Of a stretch of 64,000 nt of DNA, positions 24,725-33,392 are shown piece after piece. Each line of letters opens with the position of its first letter. The first letter of the stretch is position 1. The translations under genes and the position numbers were made by a program. The notes under the pieces were generated by a model. That model made no database searches, was not told the origin of the DNA, and was given only the letters and a program-made list of their open reading frames with translations. Source of the stretch: Oerskovia sp042887685 (GTDB taxonomy: Bacteria > Actinomycetota > Actinomycetes > Actinomycetales > Cellulomonadaceae); contig NZ_JBHVOS010000002.1 of the NCBI RefSeq assembly GCF_042887685.1, forward strand, positions 124,001-188,000, written 5' to 3'.

Positions 24725-25992
24725 GACTGTCCTTCTGCTGACTGCCGCTGCTTGCGCAGGCGACTGGCGTACGGCGTGGAGGAGAAGTCGGGATTCACGA
24801 GCTCCTCACGCAGGAACGTGGTGGCCGGCCGCATGAAATTCAGCCCACGCTCCAGCAGACGTGGTGTCCAGTTCTTGAGGCTCATGGCCGGGCTCTCGAT
24901 GAGATGCCAGGACAGGTACGCCAGGACGTGGGTCGCCACGATCACCACGACGTGGTAGACCATCCAGCCGTAGTCCTGGAGGCCGAAGAAGGCCCCCAGC
25001 GTCATCACGGGCCAGGCGGTGATGTAGATGCCGTAGCTGAAGTCACCGTGCTTCTCCCAGTTCGTGATCCGGCCGCGGACCGCGAACCACATGAGGAAGT
25101 AGAGGAAGCCGAACTGGCCGATGACGTTCCAGCCGCCGTACGCGTAGGTCAGCGCTCCGAACGCGAGCGCACCGATCGCCAGTCGGTCGTCGACCGGGAT
25201 GCGGTCACCGAAGAGCGTGAACAGGACCCCGAAGCAGAACGGGGCGAGGAACATCAGGAGGAAGGGGTCCGAGAAGATCGGGTTGACCGACCACAGGGTG
25301 CCTGCGCCCGACCACTGCATCGCGTTGAGCACGAGGACCACCGCGCAGAAGATCCCGCCGATCATCCGGTTCGCCAGCGCCCCGAAGAGTCCGAGCACGG
25401 CGACGACGATGTACGCCAGGAACTCGTACCTCAGGGTCCAGGCGGAGCCGTTCCAGTCGTATCCGCCGTGGAGCTGCGAGTAGGGGAGCTCGGCACCCAT
25501 GCCCGCGATGTTGCGCTGCCCCAGGTCGAGCCACATGTTGTTGAAGAAGTAGGTGAGCGGGGACTCGTAGTTCACGCCCCAGTAGCCGGCGATCGAACCC
25601 GTCGTGTGCCACCAGGCGATCGGGGCGAAGACCAGCACCACCAGGAGCAGCGTGGCCCAGAACGCCGGGAAGATGCGCAAGCAACGGCGCCAGAGGTAGC
25701 GCCAGATCGTCGACGACCCCATGCGCGACCGCGCGATCAGGAAGCCGCTGAAGAAGAAGAAGCCTGCGACCGCGACGCCTCCGATCGACTGCTCCGAGCT
25801 GATCTGGACGCCGAGGTCGTGCCCGCCGTAGAAGCCCGCGATCGGGCCGGCGTGGCTGAAGATAACCAGGAAGGCCATGAGCCAGCGAAGGAAACCGATG
25901 CTGTTCGCGCGCGGGTCGAACGCCTCGACGAGCGAGAGCGGCCCCCCTTGCAGGCGCAGCTTGCGGGGGACGGAGAACACACCTGCGGTCAC
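24721..25992 (-). CDS. Acyltransferase family 3 (OafA/NolL type) membrane protein
   Basis: This 423-residue protein has about ten hydrophobic segments. The family's catalytic His motif appears early as FLRWLMAFLVIFSHAGP (residues about 34-50), and RRCLRIFPAFW (about 104-114) is the conserved arginine-rich turn. The C-terminal HLIESPAMSLK fits the usual E-x-P ending. The length is that of the transmembrane part alone; the SGNH domain fused in many relatives is encoded by the next gene. It probably O-acetylates a surface glycan. GTG start at 25992, coupled to rgpF by a GTGA overlap. Confidence 0.88.
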   Translation of the reverse strand: MTAGVFSVPRKLRLQGGPLSLVEAFDPRANSIGFLRWLMAFLVIFSHAGPIAGFYGGHDLGVQISSEQSIGGVAVAGFFFFSGFLIARSRMGSSTIWRYLWRRCLRIFPAFWATLLLVVLVFAPIAWWHTTGSIAGYWGVNYESPLTYFFNNMWLDLGQRNIAGMGAELPYSQLHGGYDWNGSAWTLRYEFLAYIVVAVLGLFGALANRMIGGIFCAVVLVLNAMQWSGAGTLWSVNPIFSDPFLLMFLAPFCFGVLFTLFGDRIPVDDRLAIGALAFGALTYAYGGWNVIGQFGFLYFLMWFAVRGRITNWEKHGDFSYGIYITAWPVMTLGAFFGLQDYGWMVYHVVVIVATHVLAYLSWHLIESPAMSLKNWTPRLLERGLNFMRPATTFLREELVNPDFSSTPYASRLRKQRQSAEGQS

Positions 25993-27887
25993 GTGAGGTC
26001 CTCGTCCTGGTTCGCCGCAGCGGTGGGGCCGCCCTTGATCCCTCGTGCCAGGTTGCCGGGGAGCCGTCGGACCCCTCGCGCGCCCCGGTACGCCGGCCGA
26101 AGCATGCTCGCCACACGAGGGTGGCGCAGAGCCACCGAGCGCTTGATCGCGACCAGCACGTTGGGGAGCCCGGTGATCGACTCCAGGTGCTCGTTCTGCG
26201 CCGTGACGGTCCCGGGCAGACGAGAGCTCAGCGCGCCGAGCTTGTACTCGAGGAAGTTGTAGTTGATGGCGGCGTTCGTCGTGTTCAGGACGGTGTGCAC
26301 CATGTACTTCTCCGACAAGGCCGAGTAGCTGAAGAGACGTTCGACCACATGGGCGAGCGACCCGTCGGCATACTGCCCCTCCAGGGGGAAGTCCGCCCAG
26401 GTGAACCGCGCGTCAAGCAGCGGTCGGAGCACAGCCGGACGGAAGTAGAACATCGAACCGTACGGCGAGAGCGGGGTGTTCGCGTCGAACACGACGTCGA
26501 TACCCAGCCTCTTGGCGAGGGCCATGGCCGGCTTCTTGTTGGCGTACCAGGCCTTGCCCAGGGTCGCGTAGCCGATCTGCACCACGGGCGGGAAGACCAT
26601 GCCGACGGACTCGTCGTCGCCGAACAGGTCGAGGAGGTTCTGGACGTACCCCGGGGAGCTCAGCAGGTTCTCCATCAGGTGGCGCTTGAACCACTCGCCG
26701 ACCGTGAACCCGTCCTGAGCAGACTTCTTGGAGTGCAGCTTGAGCATCACGTCGTACTTCGGGTCCAGCAGGACGTCTCGCAGCCCGATCAGGAACGCGG
26801 TGATGTCACGGCCACGGTTCGACTCGAGCACCCGGACGTCGAACTGCTCTCGCCCGCGGGCGAGCAGTCGGCGCTCGATGTACTCCTTTTTGATCGTGTC
26901 CGTCGTCGTGATGTAGAGGTCGTACGGGACCGGGACGTGGTCGATCGAGTCCATGAGCTCGTCGATCATCGACTCGTAGAAGACGTGCACCAGGACGGCC
27001 ATGGAGAGCGCGGAGCCGCTCCCGCTGCCGGTCGCTACGTCGGGCAGGACGTGCGTCAGGGTCATGTTCGTCGACACGACCCGAGGCTCTGCCGAGTGCG
27101 AGATGTTCTGCCAGGCCAGCCGCAGAGGATAGTCCGTGGTCCGCAGCTTCTCGATCAGGTCCCGCCCGATGACCGCGTTGTCGTTCATGTAGAGCGGGTC
27201 CTGGAAGAAGAGCCTGCGCTTGACGATCGGGCAGCGGTCGTTGAGCAGCAGGACCGGCGTGTCGATCGCCGGGTGGCGGGTCGGGTAGTTCCGCTCGGGG
27301 AACGCGACCATGCTGCCGAAGCCGAGCTCTTCGAAGTGGTGCGTGAACCGCGCCTCGTGGTTGTCTACCGAGTCGTTGTAGGTCTCGATGGGCGGCATCG
27401 TGTCCCAGTACTCACGGAACACGTCGGTGTCGAAGAGCGAGCGACGGACCGCGATCCAGTGGGACTGGATGTGGCCGTGCATGGTCTTCTTCGCGGCGAA
27501 CGGGTGCGGTGTGACCTGGCCGTGGTCCGTGAGGCCCCAGAAGTCGACGTTCCAGCTCTCGGAGCGTTCGAAGACCTCGGCGAACGGGTAGACCGGCCCG
27601 AAGAACGTGTAGTTCAGCAGGAGGAGCTCGTCGTACTCGCGGAGCCGGTCCGCGCCGAACCTCGCCAGCGCGTCCTGGTACCCGCCGACGTCGAGCCCGA
27701 CGTTCTCTCGTTCGACGATCTCCGCGACGAGGGGCGCCACGCGCGCACGGGATTCCTCGTCGAGCGGCCCGTTGGACACGAAGACGATCGTCTCGACGCT
27801 GCGCCCCAGGTCCTCGAGGCAGTACGGGATGTAGTCGTCCACATGACCGTCAGCAGCCCAGAACAGGTAGATGGCAACGCGCTTCAA
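25989..27887 (-). CDS. rgpF: RgpF-family rhamnan synthesis protein
   Basis: This 632-residue protein has two related halves. The first has WNVDFWGLTDHG and IQSHWIAVRRSLF; the second has DLYITTTDT, ESNRGRDITAFL and VMLKLHSKKS, the standard RgpF signature. PYGSMFYFRP follows. In streptococci RgpF extends the polyrhamnose backbone of the cell-wall polysaccharide using dTDP-rhamnose. It is the first gene of an operon with the AT3/SGNH pair, an epimerase, Wzm/Wzt and two glycosyltransferases, so a rhamnose-rich exported glycan is likely. The start is TTG, with GGAGGAA about 6 bases upstream. Confidence 0.9.
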   Translation of the reverse strand: MKRVAIYLFWAADGHVDDYIPYCLEDLGRSVETIVFVSNGPLDEESRARVAPLVAEIVERENVGLDVGGYQDALARFGADRLREYDELLLLNYTFFGPVYPFAEVFERSESWNVDFWGLTDHGQVTPHPFAAKKTMHGHIQSHWIAVRRSLFDTDVFREYWDTMPPIETYNDSVDNHEARFTHHFEELGFGSMVAFPERNYPTRHPAIDTPVLLLNDRCPIVKRRLFFQDPLYMNDNAVIGRDLIEKLRTTDYPLRLAWQNISHSAEPRVVSTNMTLTHVLPDVATGSGSGSALSMAVLVHVFYESMIDELMDSIDHVPVPYDLYITTTDTIKKEYIERRLLARGREQFDVRVLESNRGRDITAFLIGLRDVLLDPKYDVMLKLHSKKSAQDGFTVGEWFKRHLMENLLSSPGYVQNLLDLFGDDESVGMVFPPVVQIGYATLGKAWYANKKPAMALAKRLGIDVVFDANTPLSPYGSMFYFRPAVLRPLLDARFTWADFPLEGQYADGSLAHVVERLFSYSALSEKYMVHTVLNTTNAAINYNFLEYKLGALSSRLPGTVTAQNEHLESITGLPNVLVAIKRSVALRHPRVASMLRPAYRGARGVRRLPGNLARGIKGGPTAAANQDEDLT

Positions 27888-27941
27888 TCGATTCCTCCGT
27901 ATCGCGAACTCGCTCGGCAGAGCCGCGCCGAGGACTGCATG

Positions 27942-27947
27942 ATGCTA
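27942..27947 (-). promoter_or_regulatory. -10 hexamer TAGCAT for the rgpF operon
   Basis: On the minus strand TAGCAT would start transcription near 27935, leaving a leader of about 48 bases with the rgpF ribosome site. It sits between the upstream DUF2142 gene's end and rgpF, so the operon can be made without read-through. Confidence 0.45.
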
Positions 27948-27960
27948 CCCCAACCCCACA

Positions 27961-29550
27961 CTACGACCGGGCGCCGGTCTGGCTGTCGCCGGCAGGCGCG
28001 GTCTCGCCGATCCGAGGTGCGCCCGTCCCGTCGCCGGGCTCGCCGTCCTCGGGACCACGAGAGCCGCGATCCCCGTCCAGGGCGACCAGGAACACCGCCA
28101 GGGCGATCACGTAGAGGACGACCGCCGGCATGAAGCCGAGGTTCGACGACCAGGCGGGCTCCGTCGTCACGTACGGCCCACCAGCGCCCACCGCGTACCG
28201 TCTCGCAGCGCCGTAGAACGCCAGCGCGCCCGCGAACCCGAGGGTCACGATCATCCCGCGCGCGAGGCGCGCCGCCGTCGGATCCTCGCGCTCCGCCCCC
28301 GGGGCGAGGATCCACGCCGCGAGCAGGGGGAGGCCGATCGCGATGGGCAGCGTGTAGCGCCCCTGCCAGACCAGACCGGCGTCCGCCACCCCCGGGAGCT
28401 GGACGAGCATGGGGCCGACGACCACACCGACGAACAGCACGCCCAACGCCACCTTGGCCGACACCTGCCCGCGCCGCTGGAGGGCGAGCGCGGCGAGCAT
28501 CCCGAGCGACACGGTCCACACGAGCAGCGTCAGGAGCGGGACGGGCGAGTCGAACCACCCCAGGTTCCCGATCATCTGCTGGTACTGCTTGCTCAGCGAG
28601 AGCACCATGTCGGTGACCGCCAGGACCTTGTCCTCGTAGGCGGGCCACAGCCCTTCCCCGGTCAGCAGCGTCCCGTACCGCACGGACCACAGGACCGAGG
28701 GGACGGACACGACGGCCACGTACACGAACGCCCCGAGGACGAGCCGTCGGCGTTCGCCCCACAGTGCCCTGGTCCGCCCGCTCCCGAGAAGGGTGAGCGT
28801 GACGATCACCAGGGCCCAGAGAGGCGAGAGGCCTCGGACGTTGGCCAGGACGGCGAAGCTCACCGCGGCGATGGCGAGCACGTGGCGCGGAAGGCGTCCT
28901 CTGGCTCGGAAGAGCGCCCAGCTCGACGCCCAGGCCGCGAAGCCGGCCGAAATCTCCAGCCCGTTGGGATTGATGGTCGCGAAGAGGAACAGCGCCATGG
29001 GCGTGAGCGCGGTGACCGCTCCCCAGCGGACGATCCTGCTCGCCCTCGTAGCCCGGAGCGCGACGAGCCCCGCGACGACGAAGGCGGACGACACCGCGGC
29101 CGACACCAGGCGCATCGCAAGGATCCCCGGGTCGGCGGGGAGCAGCCTGCTCGGCCAGCCGACGAGCGCGTAGTACAGCGGCGGGTAGTGCCCGGCTGCG
29201 GTGTTCGCCTCCACGATCGTGGTGTGGTCGTCGGGGAGTCCCGGCATGCAGGAGGCCGGCTGCTCGGGGAGGGTCGAGTAGCAGTTGAGCCCAGGGACGA
29301 CGGCGTAGTCGGCGGGCACGTGGACCATGGTCAGCGCGCCGGGCACCATCCACGAAGTGGGACGGGGGCCGACCGTTCCCGAGAGCTGTCCACGCGCCAC
29401 GGCGACGGCCTTGATCGTATGGCTGGGTTCGTCCGGGGAGGACATCGCCGGTGTCGCGACCGCCCACAGGGCGCACATGGCGAAGAACGAGACGGCGACG
29501 ACGCACCATCGCAGACGAAGCGCTGCCGCGCTGCCCGTCCGCCGGGTCAC
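27961..29550 (-). CDS. DUF2142 polytopic membrane protein, second copy
   Basis: This 529-residue protein has about 11 hydrophobic segments. The first is followed by the family motif PAMSSPDEPSHT, with paired acidic residues outside the membrane. Later segments include GNLGWFDSPVP and WQGRYTLPIAIGLPLL, both typical of DUF2142. A GT-C-like sugar transfer from a polyprenyl carrier is plausible but unproven. I place the start at the GTG at 29550, which overlaps the stop of a short leaderless reading frame (GTGA); a GTG at 29580 is the alternative. It is distant in sequence from the copy at 7502-9193. Confidence 0.78.
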   Translation of the reverse strand: MTRRTGSAAALRLRWCVVAVSFFAMCALWAVATPAMSSPDEPSHTIKAVAVARGQLSGTVGPRPTSWMVPGALTMVHVPADYAVVPGLNCYSTLPEQPASCMPGLPDDHTTIVEANTAAGHYPPLYYALVGWPSRLLPADPGILAMRLVSAAVSSAFVVAGLVALRATRASRIVRWGAVTALTPMALFLFATINPNGLEISAGFAAWASSWALFRARGRLPRHVLAIAAVSFAVLANVRGLSPLWALVIVTLTLLGSGRTRALWGERRRLVLGAFVYVAVVSVPSVLWSVRYGTLLTGEGLWPAYEDKVLAVTDMVLSLSKQYQQMIGNLGWFDSPVPLLTLLVWTVSLGMLAALALQRRGQVSAKVALGVLFVGVVVGPMLVQLPGVADAGLVWQGRYTLPIAIGLPLLAAWILAPGAEREDPTAARLARGMIVTLGFAGALAFYGAARRYAVGAGGPYVTTEPAWSSNLGFMPAVVLYVIALAVFLVALDGDRGSRGPEDGEPGDGTGAPRIGETAPAGDSQTGARS

Positions 29551-29654
29551 AGGGCCACCGCACGGCGGATGCCGGCGCACCGACCGGAGCAGGCTCGCGG
29601 GCGTCGGGGACCCGTCGGGAAGTCCGGCAGGTCGTGAGGACGAGAGGACGTCAT
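29547..29654 (-). CDS. Candidate 35-codon leader reading frame before the DUF2142 gene
   Basis: On the minus strand an ATG at 29654 follows TAGGGT by 6 bases. It opens 35 codons (beginning MTSSRPHDLPDFP) ending in a TGA at 29547-29549, which overlaps the GTG of the DUF2142 gene by 4 bases. The arrangement matches the leaderless genes and coupled junctions elsewhere in the window. The peptide is Arg- and Pro-rich and has no recognised domain. It may act only to bring ribosomes to the next start. A chance frame is possible. Confidence 0.35.
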   Translation of the reverse strand: MTSSRPHDLPDFPTGPRRPRACSGRCAGIRRAVAL

Positions 29655-29660
29655 GCGTTC

Positions 29661-29670
29661 ACCCTATTCT
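29661..29670. promoter_or_regulatory. Overlapping divergent -10 elements
   Basis: The minus strand reads TAGGGT at 29661-29666 for the DUF2142 unit, and the plus strand reads TATTCT at 29665-29670 for gtrA. The two share bases, so they cannot both be bound at once. Confidence 0.45.
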
Positions 29671-29751
29671 GGGTCGATCGGCCCGACGACGTCCGAGCCG
29701 GCTTTCTCGGTCATCCCTGGGCGAGGAAGCGGCAGTCGAGAGGTGGACCAG

Positions 29752-30198
29752 ATGTCCGACGAACGTCAGGGTGACGAAGCGGCGGCCGGGCTCCCTCCTT
29801 CTTCCGGTTCCGGGGCATTGATCCCCCGCATCGTGCGGCACCCGCTGGCGAAGTACCTGATCGTCGGCGGGCTGTCCTTCGTCGTCGACGCGGGCCTCCT
29901 GTGGGTCTGCACCTCGGTCCTCGGGTGGGCCGTGTGGCTCGGGGCCTCGATCGGCTTCTGGGCCGGGGTGCTGGTCAACTTCTCGCTCAACCGGATCGTC
30001 ATGAACCGTGACAAGAGCTCGCTCCTGACCCAGACGAGCCGGTACGGCGTGCTTCTCGCGTTCAACTACGTCGCAACCCTCGGGATCCTCCACCTCACGA
30101 CGTCCTGGGGGGTGCCGATAGTGGTCGCGAAGACCGCAATCGTGGCCGCGAGCACGTGCTGGAACTACGTGCTCTATCGCTTGTGGGTCTTCGCCTGA
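29752..30198 (+). CDS. gtrA: GtrA family membrane protein
   Basis: This 148-residue protein has four hydrophobic segments and the GtrA/DPMS pattern: KYLIVGGLSFVVDAGLLW in the first helix and VNFSLNRIVMN in the middle. The last helix runs into WNYVLYRLWVFA. GtrA proteins flip polyprenyl-phosphate-linked sugars in O-antigen modification. The ATG at 29752 has GAGAGGTGG upstream; an earlier in-frame ATG at 29653 is less likely because it precedes the -10 element. It is divergent from a DUF2142 gene, which may use the flipped sugar. Confidence 0.88.
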   Translation: MSDERQGDEAAAGLPPSSGSGALIPRIVRHPLAKYLIVGGLSFVVDAGLLWVCTSVLGWAVWLGASIGFWAGVLVNFSLNRIVMNRDKSSLLTQTSRYGVLLAFNYVATLGILHLTTSWGVPIVVAKTAIVAASTCWNYVLYRLWVFA

Positions 30199-30396
30199 GC
30201 ACGGGCCGCGGCCGGTTTCGCCCTACGGCGTGCCTGCGAGGCGACGTGCTCGATACCACGTAACGTGCCAGAAAGCGACACTCGAACGCACTTCTCCGCG
30301 GGGTTCTCACATGGTCGTCGGCAAGACCGTCGACTTGCGCCTCCCCCGCGCGTCGCGAGCCGTCGCTGAGCACACCGCCGACAGAGAGGCCTGAAC
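30199..30396 (+). other. Intergenic leader of the lipoprotein gene
   Basis: These 198 bases have no coding frame I can support. The last 20 contain AGAGAGG before the ATG at 30397. I see no clear promoter or hairpin. Confidence 0.5.
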
Positions 30397-30924
30397 ATGG
30401 CCAGCAACACATCACTCACAGGCGCCGCCCTCGTCCTCGTCCTCGCTCTCGCGGTCGGCGGGTGCGCGGTCGACGACCAGGGCACGCCCGGGGCGTTGGA
30501 GTCGACGGGCACCGTCCCGACCGAGATCCCCCCGACGGAGACGGCCACCGATGCTGCCACCGACCCCCCAGACCTCGATCCGACGACGCCCACCCCGACC
30601 GCGCCCGTCGAGTCGGAGAAGCCGGTCGTCGGGAGCGTCGGCGTCCTGATCTCCAACTCGGCCTGGGACGCGACGACCGGGGTGATCGTGCGCGGGTACG
30701 CCGACACCGTCGACGCCGCCGCGACGTGCACCCTCGAGCTGACGAAGGCGGGCACGACCCGGACCGTCACGTCCGAGGCGCTCGAGAGCCCGAAGACGAT
30801 GTCGTGCGGTGAGCTGGTGGTCGGACCGGGCGACCTCTCGTCCGGCGCGTGGACGGCCGTCCTTTCCTACGAGTCGACGACCGCGTGGGGCACCTCCGAC
30901 CCCGTCGTCGTCAACGTGCCGTGA
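30397..30924 (+). CDS. Secreted lipoprotein of unknown function
   Basis: This 175-residue protein has a signal peptide (about 1-22) ending in LAVGGC, so C23 is the likely lipidated cysteine. A Thr/Pro-rich, acidic linker (about 30-75) follows. The C-terminal 95 residues look beta-rich, with two cysteines (CTLELTK and MSCGELV) that could form a disulfide; the pattern resembles an Ig-like or fibronectin-like fold, but I cannot name the family. Its stop overlaps the start of the LGFP-repeat protein (GTGA), so both are made together and probably work at the cell surface. Confidence 0.8.
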   Translation: MASNTSLTGAALVLVLALAVGGCAVDDQGTPGALESTGTVPTEIPPTETATDAATDPPDLDPTTPTPTAPVESEKPVVGSVGVLISNSAWDATTGVIVRGYADTVDAAATCTLELTKAGTTRTVTSEALESPKTMSCGELVVGPGDLSSGAWTAVLSYESTTAWGTSDPVVVNVP

Positions 30925-33314
30925 TCCGCGGAGTCTCGGGTGCACGACGCCCGCGCGCACTTGTCGCGGCCCTCGCCTCGCTCGTGCTGCTCCTCACCGG
31001 GGCGCTCGTCTCCGCGGGCCCGGCGTCCGCGGTCTCCGGTTCCGACTTCAACCCTGGTTTCATCGTCTCGGACGCCGTGTTCTACGACTCCGGGGCGATG
31101 AACGAGAGCCAGATCCAGTCGTTCATCGACGCGAAGGGTGCTCGTTGCACGCCCGCAGCGGGGAACACGTGCCTCAAGAGCTACCGGGAGTCGACCAACA
31201 CGATCCCCGGCGACAGCTACTGCGCGGCCTATCAGGGCGCTGCCTCGGAATCGGCCGCACAGATCATCGCCAAGGTGGCCTCCGCCTGCAGGATCAACCC
31301 CCAGGTGCTCCTGGTCACGCTCCAGAAGGAGCAGGGGCTGGTCACCTCGACGGCGGGCAAGCCGGCCGCGACCTTCCGACGTGCTCTCGGCTACGGGTGC
31401 CCGGACAACGCAGGTGGCTGGTGCGACCCGAGCTACTCGGGCTTCTTCATCCAGATGCAGCGCGCTGCTCGCCAGTTCCAGATCTACAAGGCCCGCCCCA
31501 CGAGCTACTCGTACGTCGCGGGGAGGACGAACACGATCCTGTACCACCCGAACACCGCGTGCGGGACGACCCAGGTCTACATCCAGAACCAGGCGACCGC
31601 GGCGCTCTACAACTACACGCCGTACGTCCCCAACGCCGCGGCGCTCGCGGCGGGCTACGGGTCGGGCGACTCGTGCTCGAGCTACGGGAACCGGAACTTC
31701 TTCCTCTACTTCGGTGACTGGTTCGGCTCGTCGGGGAACGTCATCTCCCCGTACATCTGGAACTGGTACCAGGATCCGGCGAACAAGGCGGCTGCGGGAG
31801 AGGTCACGACGCAGGCCTCCATCACCGCCGGAGGGATCAGGCAGGGCTTCCAGGGCGGCTCGGTCTACATGTCCGGCACGTACGGTGTGCACCTCGTTCC
31901 GGCGGGGCTGCTCGAGCTGTACTACGACTCGCTGGGGGGGCCACCGGGGGTCCTCGGCTTCCCGAGGGGAGCCCACTCGTCCCCGGCAGGCGGGCTGTCG
32001 CAGCCGTTCCAGAACGGCACCGTCTTCATCTCCGGCAGCACGGGGTTCGCCTATGCCTCGGGCTGGATGCTGGACGTCTACCAGTCCAAGGGCGGTCCTG
32101 CGGGAGCCTTGGGCTTCCCGACCAGCCTGGGCTCGGTGAACGCCGGCGGGCTCACGCAGTCCTTCCAGGGGGGGACGGTCTGGATCTCCGGCAGCGCCGG
32201 CATCCACACCCTCGGTGCCGGGGTCCAGCGCGCCTATCTCGCCGCGGGTGGACCGTCCGGGTCCCTCGGCTTCCCCACGGGCGCGCAGACCACGACGGAC
32301 GGAGCGATCGTCCAGACGTTCCAGAACGGTGTCGTCGCAGGCCGTGGCGACGAGCTCCACTCGGTGTCCGGGTGGATGCACGACATCTACCAGGCCAACG
32401 GCGGGCCCAAGGGCTCGTTGGGAGTGCCCACCGGGAGCCAGGGCGTCCAGGCAGGTGGGATCGTCCAGTCCTTCGAGGGTGGGACGATCTACATCGCCGG
32501 TTCCACCGGTATCCAGCTCGTCCCGACGCCGGTCCAGACCGTGTACGCGAAGAACGACGGGCCGGCCGGCCCGCTCGGGTTCCCCACAGGTCCTGCGACG
32601 TCGGCGAGCCCCGTGACCTTCCAGCCGTTCCAGTCGGGCGTGCTCTACACGGACGGCACGGTGGGCGGTTTCGTCTCGCGAGGCATGATGGGCGACGTGT
32701 ACGCCTCGCGCGGCGGCTACAAGGGCTCGCTCGGTCTGCCGACCGGCAGCACCCGCTTCGTGGGCGGCGGGATCACCCAGGCCTTTACGAGCGCCGTTGT
32801 GTACATCTCTGGGTCGGGAGGCATCCAGAGCAACCCGGCCGGCGGTCTGGCCGAGATGTACTACCAGTCGCTCGGCGGTCCGACCGGGACCATCGGCTGG
32901 CCCGCAGGTCCGGAGAACGGCGTAGCCGGCGGGATCGTCCAGCGGTACACGAACGGGACGATGTACATCTCCGGATCCACGGGGTTCAACTACTCGTCGG
33001 GCTGGATGCACGACATCTACCGTGACCGCGGGGGGCCGGAGGGCAGCCTCGGGTTCCCGACCAACAGCCCCCACGTGGAGGCAGGAGCGATCGTCCAGTC
33101 GTTCCAGGGCGGCACGATCTACATCGCTGGGACCACGGGCATCCAGACCGTGCCGGCCGCGGTCCAGGTGGCGTTCGCCGCGAACGGCGGGCCTGGCGGC
33201 CGACTCGGCTTCCCGGTCGCCGCGGCCGTCGTCTCGGGCTCCGGTACGTCCCAACGGTTCCAGAACGGCACCATCACGGTGTCGCCCAGCGGAGACGTCA
33301 CGGTCACGGGCTAG
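30921..33314 (+). CDS. Secreted LGFP-repeat protein with lysozyme-like N-terminal domain
   Basis: This 797-residue protein starts at a GTG overlapping the lipoprotein stop. A signal peptide (about 10-37) ends in AGPASA. Residues about 40-270 contain NPQVLLVTLQKEQGLV, with E137 as a candidate catalytic acid, then LGYGCPDNAGGW and a C-terminal FFLYFGDWFG. This resembles lysozyme or glucosaminidase-like cell-wall hydrolases, though the resemblance is weak. From about 285 to the end there are nine repeats of roughly 52-55 residues. Each has a GGPxGxLGFP motif, the LGFP repeat that anchors proteins to the actinobacterial cell wall; repeats 4, 6 and 7 vary it to LGVP, LGLP and IGWP. It is likely a wall-bound hydrolase or adhesin. 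Confidence 0.85.
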   Translation: MIRGVSGARRPRALVAALASLVLLLTGALVSAGPASAVSGSDFNPGFIVSDAVFYDSGAMNESQIQSFIDAKGARCTPAAGNTCLKSYRESTNTIPGDSYCAAYQGAASESAAQIIAKVASACRINPQVLLVTLQKEQGLVTSTAGKPAATFRRALGYGCPDNAGGWCDPSYSGFFIQMQRAARQFQIYKARPTSYSYVAGRTNTILYHPNTACGTTQVYIQNQATAALYNYTPYVPNAAALAAGYGSGDSCSSYGNRNFFLYFGDWFGSSGNVISPYIWNWYQDPANKAAAGEVTTQASITAGGIRQGFQGGSVYMSGTYGVHLVPAGLLELYYDSLGGPPGVLGFPRGAHSSPAGGLSQPFQNGTVFISGSTGFAYASGWMLDVYQSKGGPAGALGFPTSLGSVNAGGLTQSFQGGTVWISGSAGIHTLGAGVQRAYLAAGGPSGSLGFPTGAQTTTDGAIVQTFQNGVVAGRGDELHSVSGWMHDIYQANGGPKGSLGVPTGSQGVQAGGIVQSFEGGTIYIAGSTGIQLVPTPVQTVYAKNDGPAGPLGFPTGPATSASPVTFQPFQSGVLYTDGTVGGFVSRGMMGDVYASRGGYKGSLGLPTGSTRFVGGGITQAFTSAVVYISGSGGIQSNPAGGLAEMYYQSLGGPTGTIGWPAGPENGVAGGIVQRYTNGTMYISGSTGFNYSSGWMHDIYRDRGGPEGSLGFPTNSPHVEAGAIVQSFQGGTIYIAGTTGIQTVPAAVQVAFAANGGPGGRLGFPVAAAVVSGSGTSQRFQNGTITVSPSGDVTVTG

Positions 33315-33348
33315 CCCACGACCGTCGCGCACCGAATCCTGGTGGCAC

Positions 33349-33392
33349 ACGGACGGGCCTCACGCCGCACCCGCGGCGTGAGGCCCGTCCGT
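33349..33392 (+). terminator. Perfect 20-base hairpin terminator
   Basis: Arms 33349-33368 and 33373-33392 pair without mismatch around a 4-base loop, 35 bases after the LGFP gene. Confidence 0.88.
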
